Below are positions 7,208 through 12,022 of a stretch of DNA of 12,022 bases, one piece after another; position 1 is the stretch's first letter; every line of letters begins with the position of its first letter. Made by a program: the position numbers and the translations under genes. The stretch is taken from assembly GCA_035628035.1 (NCBI GenBank), contig DASPKS010000055.1, positions 1 to 12,022 of the forward strand, read 5' to 3'. The DNA is from DASPKS01 sp035628035. Lineage in GTDB: Bacteria; Bacteroidota; Rhodothermia; Rhodothermales; Rubricoccaceae. Below the pieces are notes generated by a model. That model was not told the origin of the DNA. It worked only from the letters and a program-made list of their open reading frames with translations, and did no database searches.

Positions 7208-9460
7208 TCACTTCAGCAGCGTGATCGTGTGGCTGAGCACCTGGCCGCCCGCCGCGAGGCGGACGACGTAGACGCCCGAGGCGAGCCCGCTCGCGTCGAA
7301 CGTGGCCTCGTAGACCGACGGCGCCAGCGGGCCGTCCACGAGCACGGCCACCTCGCGGCCGGTCACGTCGTACACGGCGAGCCGGACCGGGCCGGCGGCG
7401 CCCACGCTGTAGCGGATCGTCGTGGCGGGGTTGAACGGGTTCGGGTAGGCGCGCTCCAGCGCGAACCGCCCCGGCACCCCCGGCTCCACCGGCTCGTTCG
7501 AGTTCACGATCCCGCCCACGTCGCTGGGCACGATGGGGATCAGCTTGAAGTTGCTGAAGGAGAAGTACCACCCGCCCTGCATGTGGGTGCGGCCCTGCCC
7601 GACGGTGAAGTTCTCGATGTTGTACGAGGGGCCGAAGGCGTCCGAGAAGTCGTCGGCGCGGACGTCGTTGGCGGGGTTGCCGTCATTGGCGAAGGCCCAT
7701 TCGCCGAAGCCGGGCTCGGTGTCGGGCCCGTCGGCGTTCACGTCGGTGATGATGATGTGGGAGAACCGGAGCATCATCCCCTCGTGGGCCTCCTGGAGGC
7801 CGGGGTCGTCGCCGTTGAGGACGCCGGTGGGGAGGACCTTGTGCGGGTACGGCGCGCCCGTGCTCGTCTCGGTGAACGTGAGGTCGGTCACCTGGGTGAG
7901 CCCGAAGAACTCGCTGACGGTGGCGCCGGTGATGGTGATCCGGTCGCCGGGGGCGAGGGCGGCGTCGGCCTGGAACACCCACACGCCCGTCCACTCCCCG
8001 AGGCCGGGGTCGTCCTGGAGGACGGCGTAGCGGTTCCCGTCGTCGCCGGTGAAGGCGGCCTGCACGACGGCGTCGAGGTTGATCTGCGTCGTCGTGGTGA
8101 GCCCGTTGAAGGGGCTCTCACCCGGGAGCCCGGTGGACGTACGCTGGATGTGCTCGATGTTGGTGATGCCGCCGTAGAGCACGCGGTAGACCTCCTCGCC
8201 GGAGGTGGTCGAGGCGCCGGTGTTGTCGGTCGCGGTCACGGAGTAGGTGACGAAGGCGCCGTCGGGGGCGGCCGGGATCTGCCCCTCCCACTCGTCGCCG
8301 GTGGTGTTTACCATGTTGACCTGCCCGGAGCCCCCCGTAGAGAACGCGTAGTTGAGCACGACGCTGGTGAGCGTGCGCGTGGGGTCGCCGACGACGGCGG
8401 TCACCGTGATCGTCACGGGCGCGTTGCCGGGGACGCCGTCGGGCCGGCTCGGGTCGGTCACGATGGGCGGCCCGGTGATGACCTCGAAGTCGCTGTCCTC
8501 CATCGGGTCGATGGAGAACACCGCCCCGCGCGGCGTCGTCACGTCGAAGAAGTCGAACCCCTGGTAGACGAGGAAGCCCTGGATGTTGACGGTGCCCGTG
8601 GTGGGCGGGATGAACGGGTCCTCCGGGGGGCGGACGTTGTACGGCGGCTGGTACGAGCCGTCGCGGTCGTTGCGGAACCGGAGCGAGATGTCGTGGAACG
8701 TGATCTGGCTCTGGTCGCCGATGCTCTGGAAGAGCATGTTCACGCGCTCGTTCGTGCCCACGACCGACTGCACGAGCGTGGTGTTCTCCATCCGCACGTA
8801 CTGGTTGTGGTAGGCGTTGTAGGCGCTCCAGAGGAGCTGGCTCCGCCCGTTCGGGAGGAGCCGCGTGATGTCGTCGGTGGTGATGAGGACGGGCTGCCGG
8901 AGGGGGTCGCTCTCGGGGACCGACGGGACCGACGCCAGCGTGATGGAGGTCCCGTCGACGGGGTTGATCTGCATGTTCACCGAGGGGTTCGACCCCGTCC
9001 CGACGAACGGGGCCACCTCCCCGCACACGTCGATCACGTCGCCCTTCTCGAAGTTCTGGATGAGCCCGGTCCCGGTGTCGTCGACGATCTGGATGGTCAT
9101 CCCGTTAACGCCCTGGCTCCGCGCGGTCGTGTCGCGGACGAACACGTGGATGCGGTTCGGCATGTTCGTCCCGCTGTTCCACGAGGCGAGCCCGGAGTTC
9201 CGCCAGTCGCTCATCACGACGGCGGTGAACTTCACGATGTCGCCGTAGAAGTCGTTGACGAGGAGGTTCCGGATCTGGTCCGGCGTGAGGCTCTGGCCGG
9301 CGGCCATGAGCTGGTCGATGTTCGCCTGCGGGATCGCGTGGATCTGGCGGACGGTCACGCGGGGCGCCGTCGTGCAGCCCTGCGCGCGAACGGCGGCCGT
9401 CGGCGCGAGCGCGCCGGCGACCAGCACGCCCAGCGCGAAGAGGCGGGTAGCGGTTTTCAT
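7208..9460 (-). CDS. Secreted T9SS cargo protein with OB-like domains and a type A sorting domain
   Basis: This 750-aa protein starts at the ATG at 9460, where a good signal peptide begins (MKTATRLFAL..., cut near AVRAQ at 27). A GTG at 9622 in the same frame would add 54 non-signal residues inside the upstream gene and is rejected. The C-terminal 85 residues or so (about 665-750) are a T9SS type A sorting domain: AYPNPFNPATTIRYS, VRLAVYDVTGREVAVLVDG, ASGVYVVRLAAGG. Two OB-like modules are suggested, at about 75-175 (IVDDTGTGLIQNFEKGDVIDVCGEV...INPVDGTSITL) and about 470-545 (VLQDD...GDRITITGATVSEFFGLTQVTD). They resemble the YhcR/DUF5689-type domains of secreted proteins. An Ig-like module lies between them (about 340-420, ending YSVTATDNTGASTTSG). 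No nuclease catalytic domain is visible. It is predicted to cross the outer membrane by T9SS and to be released or surface-anchored. It lies 22 bp after the first cargo gene; the leader is almost pure pyrimidine, without a Shine-Dalgarno. Confidence 0.9.
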   Translation of the reverse strand: MKTATRLFALGVLVAGALAPTAAVRAQGCTTAPRVTVRQIHAIPQANIDQLMAAGQSLTPDQIRNLLVNDFYGDIVKFTAVVMSDWRNSGLASWNSGTNMPNRIHVFVRDTTARSQGVNGMTIQIVDDTGTGLIQNFEKGDVIDVCGEVAPFVGTGSNPSVNMQINPVDGTSITLASVPSVPESDPLRQPVLITTDDITRLLPNGRSQLLWSAYNAYHNQYVRMENTTLVQSVVGTNERVNMLFQSIGDQSQITFHDISLRFRNDRDGSYQPPYNVRPPEDPFIPPTTGTVNIQGFLVYQGFDFFDVTTPRGAVFSIDPMEDSDFEVITGPPIVTDPSRPDGVPGNAPVTITVTAVVGDPTRTLTSVVLNYAFSTGGSGQVNMVNTTGDEWEGQIPAAPDGAFVTYSVTATDNTGASTTSGEEVYRVLYGGITNIEHIQRTSTGLPGESPFNGLTTTTQINLDAVVQAAFTGDDGNRYAVLQDDPGLGEWTGVWVFQADAALAPGDRITITGATVSEFFGLTQVTDLTFTETSTGAPYPHKVLPTGVLNGDDPGLQEAHEGMMLRFSHIIITDVNADGPDTEPGFGEWAFANDGNPANDVRADDFSDAFGPSYNIENFTVGQGRTHMQGGWYFSFSNFKLIPIVPSDVGGIVNSNEPVEPGVPGRFALERAYPNPFNPATTIRYSVGAAGPVRLAVYDVTGREVAVLVDGPLAPSVYEATFDASGLASGVYVVRLAAGGQVLSHTITLLK

Positions 9461-9482
9461 GGGGGGTTGGGGAAGGAAGGAG

Positions 9483-11690
9483 CTAGCGGATGACGACGAA
9501 CTTGCCGGTCTGCGTCTCGCCCGTGTCGGCGTCGCGGACGGAGAAGAGGTAGAGGCCGGTGGCGAGGGACTGCCCGCTCTCGGAGAGGATGTCCCACGCG
9601 TGCTCGCCCCCGGCCACGACACGGTCGGGCCCGCTGAGGGCGTCGTACCACCGGGTGTCGCCCTGGTACGTGGCCGCGTCGTGGTCGAGCTCGGCGACGA
9701 CCTCGCCGGCGAGGGTGTACACGCGGATCTGGCACCGCGCGGGGAGGTTCGTGAAGTAGAGCTTCCGCGTGGCGTTGGTGCCGGCGTCCCACGCGGCGTT
9801 CACGCGGTACGGGTTGGGGTAGACGGCCACGGGCGGGCGCTCGCCTTCTCCCCCGACGGGCGGCGCGCCGGGGAAGACGCGCACGGCGTTGGTCGTCTTC
9901 GACGACTCGAACGGCTCCAGCCCCGCCGCCGCGTCGCCCTCGTCGAAGGCCGTCACGGCGAACCCGTACTGCCAGCCGTTGAGGAGGCCGCGCTCGGTGA
10001 AGCGGTACCAGTACGCCGTCGTGTCGCCGGGGAAGAAGACGGGCGCCTCCAGCCGGACCGGCTCGAGCCCGGTGTTGTAGCCGGTGCCGTTGCCGGCGCG
10101 GTCGAACTCCGCCAGGAGCCCGGCCTCGCCAAAAAGGTTGCCGCCGAGGTCGTCACCGGGGTCGGAGCGGTAGATCCGGTACCCTTCGAAGTCGGCCCGC
10201 CCGGTGACGGGGTCCACGCTGGTCTCGGCCGAGCGGTCCCAGTAGAGCGTGGCCTCGCCGCGGCCGACCTCCACACGGAGGCGGGGGCTGCGCGGGGGCT
10301 CGGGGATGAGGTACCGGTCGAGCGCGCCGTTGGCGTTGAGGTCCTCGCCCGCGTCGAGGCGGCCGTTGAAGTTGAGGTCCTCGCCGGCGTACGTCCGCAT
10401 CGCCCAGAACACGTTGTTGCGGAGGGGCGTGCGCGACTCCTCGGTGTCGAGGCCGCGGATGGCGGGGGTGTTGCCCTGGTACGCCTCCGGCTTGAGCGCA
10501 CCCACGAAGGCGTACGTGACGGTGAGGGTGCCGCCGGGCTCGACGCGCTGGAACGGCCCGATGGGGAACACGCCGATCCAGTTGCCCTGGGCCGTGCGGC
10601 CGTCTTCGAGGAGGCGCTGGCGGAGCGTCCGGGGGTCGGCGTCGCCGGGGACGGGCGCGTCGAGGGGGAGCGGCGTGGCGAGGCGGCGGTAGCGCTCGGC
10701 GTCGTCGTTCGGGCGGGCGATCTCGGGGTTGCCGCCGGAGAACCGCCACCAGCGCGGGTTCACGCGCGGGGCCGGGAGCCCGTCGGCCTCGTACTCCTCC
10801 TGGAGGAACGGGTGGAAGAACCGCCGCCCGCGCGCGGGGTCGTCCCACTCGGCGCCGAGGAAGGCGATGGCGCCGTAGGTGTTGAGGCTCTCCTCGGTGC
10901 CGCCCGCGTTGAAGGCGTACGAGACGAACTGGGAGTCCGGCGCGGCGTCTTCGAGCGTGCCGTCGGGGGCGTAGACGGGGTAGCCGAGGAACCCCCGCGC
11001 GCCCTTGTTGAAGAACGCCGTCCCCGTCTCCGTCGTCGTGTTCACGTTGCGGACGACGAGGTCCTCCCAGATCCCGACGTAGACGGAGTCCCACGCGGCG
11101 CCCGACGTGTTCGTGATGGCGTACTCGACGACGACGAAGTACTCCGTGAACGGGAAGCTCCACGCGTACGAGCGCGTCTCGACCGACATCCCGAGCTGGC
11201 CCTGGGGGTCGGGCGTGGGGATGTTCGACTCCGGGATCACGCGCGCCGTGTCGACGAACGTCGAGAGGTAGTCCTGCTGGCTGACGGCGAGCGGGGTGAA
11301 GAACGGCGACTCGGGGAGCGACGAGCGCGGGAGGATCGGGCTCGCCTGGGTGACCTCGTACCCCACGGCGCCGGGGGCATACCCGCCCGACGACGTGATG
11401 GCGGCCGTGCGGACGGTCACGAGCCCGTCGGCGCGGAGGGCGCCCACCCAGAGCCCCGCCTCGAAGAGGTGCTCGACGCCGCTGTCGAGGGGGTACTCGA
11501 ACGAGGGCGGCCCGGCGGGGTCGTTCCGCACGCTCGCGCGCCCGATGAACCCGGCGTTGGTGACGGTGAGCCCCACGTTGCCCACGTCGTGGACGGCCTC
11601 CTCGAACGCCTGCGCGGCGGCGGGGCCGGCGAGGGCGAGAGCCAGGAGAAAGAGGACCGGGAGGCGGGAGGCCAGCAGCGGAACAGGCAT
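9483..11690 (-). CDS. Large secreted surface protein with EF-hand-like pair, Fn3-like domain and T9SS-type sorting tail
   Basis: The ATG at 11690 starts a signal peptide (MPVPLLASRLPVLFLLALAL, cut near AAAQA at about 27), giving 735 aa; an upstream in-frame start at 11750 would add 20 charged, proline-rich residues and is not preferred. The mature start (VGLTVTNAGFIG, EAGLWVGAL at 78-85) leads a long family-type region to about 430. Two adjacent calcium-loop-like motifs follow: DLNFNGRLDAGE (438-449, matching the EF-hand DxNxNGxxDxxE pattern) and DLNANGALDRYL (450-461). An Fn3-like segment lies at about 482-600 (FEGYRIYRSD, YGFAVTAFDEGD). The tail from about 618 (VAVYPNPYR, IRVYTLAGEVV, GLYLFSVRDADTGETQTGKFVVIR) is a type A sorting domain. 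It is predicted to be a T9SS-exported surface protein. It is the first gene of the operon. Its leader and first 11 codons lie inside the large inverted repeat, so a divergent copy of this start exists. Confidence 0.9.
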   Translation of the reverse strand: MPVPLLASRLPVLFLLALALAGPAAAQAFEEAVHDVGNVGLTVTNAGFIGRASVRNDPAGPPSFEYPLDSGVEHLFEAGLWVGALRADGLVTVRTAAITSSGGYAPGAVGYEVTQASPILPRSSLPESPFFTPLAVSQQDYLSTFVDTARVIPESNIPTPDPQGQLGMSVETRSYAWSFPFTEYFVVVEYAITNTSGAAWDSVYVGIWEDLVVRNVNTTTETGTAFFNKGARGFLGYPVYAPDGTLEDAAPDSQFVSYAFNAGGTEESLNTYGAIAFLGAEWDDPARGRRFFHPFLQEEYEADGLPAPRVNPRWWRFSGGNPEIARPNDDAERYRRLATPLPLDAPVPGDADPRTLRQRLLEDGRTAQGNWIGVFPIGPFQRVEPGGTLTVTYAFVGALKPEAYQGNTPAIRGLDTEESRTPLRNNVFWAMRTYAGEDLNFNGRLDAGEDLNANGALDRYLIPEPPRSPRLRVEVGRGEATLYWDRSAETSVDPVTGRADFEGYRIYRSDPGDDLGGNLFGEAGLLAEFDRAGNGTGYNTGLEPVRLEAPVFFPGDTTAYWYRFTERGLLNGWQYGFAVTAFDEGDAAAGLEPFESSKTTNAVRVFPGAPPVGGEGERPPVAVYPNPYRVNAAWDAGTNATRKLYFTNLPARCQIRVYTLAGEVVAELDHDAATYQGDTRWYDALSGPDRVVAGGEHAWDILSESGQSLATGLYLFSVRDADTGETQTGKFVVIR

Positions 11691-11724
11691 CGGGCGGGGC
11701 CGGCGGGGCGGAGCGCCAGCGGCC

Positions 11725-11756
11725 GGAACATACGGGGTGGCCCCGCTCACCCGAAA
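11725..11756 (-). promoter_or_regulatory. Candidate Bacteroidota-type promoter of the operon
   Basis: On the minus strand, TTTC (11756-11753) is followed by a 20-bp spacer and TATGTTCC (11732-11725). This is close to the Bacteroidota primary-sigma consensus TTTG, 19-21 bp, TAnnTTTG. Transcription would then begin roughly 30 bases before the ATG at 11690. The spacer can form a small CGGGG/CCCCG hairpin. The match is partial, with C in place of G at the ends of both boxes, in a GC-rich region, so it is tentative. The promoter lies downstream of the central terminator, which would insulate it. Confidence 0.35.
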
Positions 11757-11806
11757 GGGACCGGCCGTGCTTTATCGAGGATTAACCCGGGGGACGCGGG
11801 CCCACA

Positions 11807-11872
11807 GGGCAAGTCCAATAAAACGCGGGCCGGCCTCTCCGGAGGCCGGCCCGCGTTTTATTGGACTTGCCC
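11807..11872. terminator. Bidirectional intrinsic-terminator-like hairpin
   Basis: A perfect 31-bp stem (11807-11837 with 11842-11872) closes on a TCCG tetraloop, a UUCG-like stable loop. The GC-rich upper stem GGCCGGCCTC is flanked by AATAAAA on the left and TTTTATT on the right. RNA made in either direction would therefore form a GC hairpin followed by a U-rich run. This is the layout of a bidirectional rho-independent terminator. It is unusual because it lies upstream of, not between, the ends of the two divergent gene starts. It may shield both promoters from read-through, or belong to the duplicated unit. Confidence 0.6.
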
Positions 11873-11922
11873 CGTGGGCCCCGGTCGGCCGGGTTAATCC
11901 TCGATAAAGCACGGCCGGTCCC

Positions 11923-11954
11923 TTTCGGGTGAGCCGGGCCACCCCGTATGTTCC
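11923..11954 (+). promoter_or_regulatory. Mirror-image candidate promoter in the right arm
   Basis: The right arm repeats the candidate boxes on the plus strand: TTTC at 11923-11926, a 20-bp spacer, and TATGTTCC at 11947-11954. The only difference from the left copy is one base in the spacer (11935), which breaks one pair of the small spacer hairpin. If the repeat is real, this would drive the divergent gene starting at 11989. Confidence 0.3.
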
Positions 11955-11988
11955 GGCCGCTGGCGCTCCGCCCCGCCGGCCCCGCCCG

Positions 11989-12022
11989 ATGCCTGTTCCG
12001 CTGCTGGCCTCCCGCCTCCCGG
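11989..12022 (+). CDS. Divergent twin of the cargo gene start (11 codons, runs off the right edge)
   Basis: The right arm contains an ATG at 11989-11991 followed by the codons for MPVPLLASRLP. These are identical in DNA and protein to the first 11 residues of the cargo protein read leftward from 11690. The frame is open to the window edge. If the inverted repeat is genuine, this is the start of a second secreted protein transcribed to the right, sharing at least promoter, leader and signal peptide with the first. If the repeat is an assembly fold-back, this gene does not exist. There is too little sequence to say more. Confidence 0.45.
   Translation, partial: MPVPLLASRLP

Larger units (their letters stand above)
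11657..12022. repeat. Near-perfect 181-bp inverted repeat around a tetraloop
   Basis: The left arm 11657-11837 and right arm 11842-12022 pair base by base about a centre between 11839 and 11840, separated by TCCG. I count 6 mismatches in 181 pairs: 11744/11935, 11791/11888, 11792/11887, 11796/11883, 11797/11882 and 11806/11873. Pairing still holds at the last base of the window, so the arms may be longer. Each arm includes half of the central stem, a candidate promoter, the leader and 11 codons of the cargo gene. The outermost 87 pairs are identical, including synonymous sites, which means recent duplication, gene conversion or artefact. Confidence 0.97.

Noticed and set aside
5510..9493. A 1327-codon open frame on the plus strand
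   Set aside because: It lies opposite two genes with clear signal peptides and domains. Its product is a low-complexity run of Arg, Glu, Val, Gly and His, as expected from the complement of codons ending in G or C.
9461..9622. An upstream GTG start for the second cargo gene
   Set aside because: The extra 54 residues overlap the preceding gene and are Ser/Pro/Arg-rich, while the ATG at 9460 begins a proper signal peptide.
9255..11897. An 880-codon plus-strand open frame that reaches into the inverted repeat
   Set aside because: It is antisense to the first cargo gene, of the same biased composition, without signal peptide or domain, and it is open only because stop codons are rare at this GC content.
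11657..12022. Terminal inverted repeat of an insertion sequence, or a telomere-like hairpin
   Set aside because: No transposase is present, and the arms contain the leader and start of an ordinary surface-protein gene. A hairpin chromosome end is not expected in this lineage.

Overview
The window comes from a GC-rich genome. It reads like the Rhodothermota/Bacteroidota lineage, and a Rubricoccaceae- or Rhodothermales-like bacterium is my best guess. The evidence is two proteins with type IX secretion (T9SS) type A C-terminal sorting domains, a PorV/PorQ-family outer-membrane barrel, a TonB-dependent receptor with an N-terminal carboxypeptidase-regulatory-like domain, two lipoproteins, start codons without Shine-Dalgarno sequences, and a candidate promoter of the Bacteroidota type (TTTx, about 20 bp, TAnnTT). 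No rRNA, tRNA, CRISPR array, transposase or phage gene is visible.

Six complete genes and one truncated gene lie on the minus strand and are read from right to left. In transcription order they are: a T9SS cargo protein with an EF-hand-like pair (11690-9483); a second T9SS cargo protein with OB-like domains (9460-7208); a lipoprotein with Fn3-like domains and a Rossmann/amidotransferase-like region (7108-5507); a TonB-dependent receptor (5495-2595); a PorV/PorQ-family barrel (2587-1589); a beta-propeller lipoprotein (1586-252); and the first 56 codons of a further secreted protein (169 to beyond the left edge). Gaps are 22, 99, 11, 7, 2 and 82 bp, so at least the first six genes look like one operon. 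Every product carries an export signal, so the operon appears to encode a cell-surface assembly: an outer-membrane receptor and a T9SS-type barrel with two secreted clients and two lipoproteins. The ligand or substrate cannot be read from the sequence.

The right end is the most unusual part. Positions 11657-12022 form a near-perfect inverted repeat: two 181-bp arms with 6 mismatches around a TCCG tetraloop at 11838-11841. Each arm holds the same candidate promoter, untranslated leader and first 11 codons of the T9SS cargo gene, so a divergent plus-strand twin starts at 11989 and runs off the window. At the centre is a perfect 31-bp stem that looks like a bidirectional intrinsic terminator. 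This could be a real head-to-head duplication of a surface-protein gene start, which might allow recombination or switching. It could also be a fold-back artefact at a contig end. The mismatches argue against a simple exact fold-back, but the window cannot settle it.

Very long plus-strand open frames opposite the genes are shadows of GC-rich codon usage and are not annotated.
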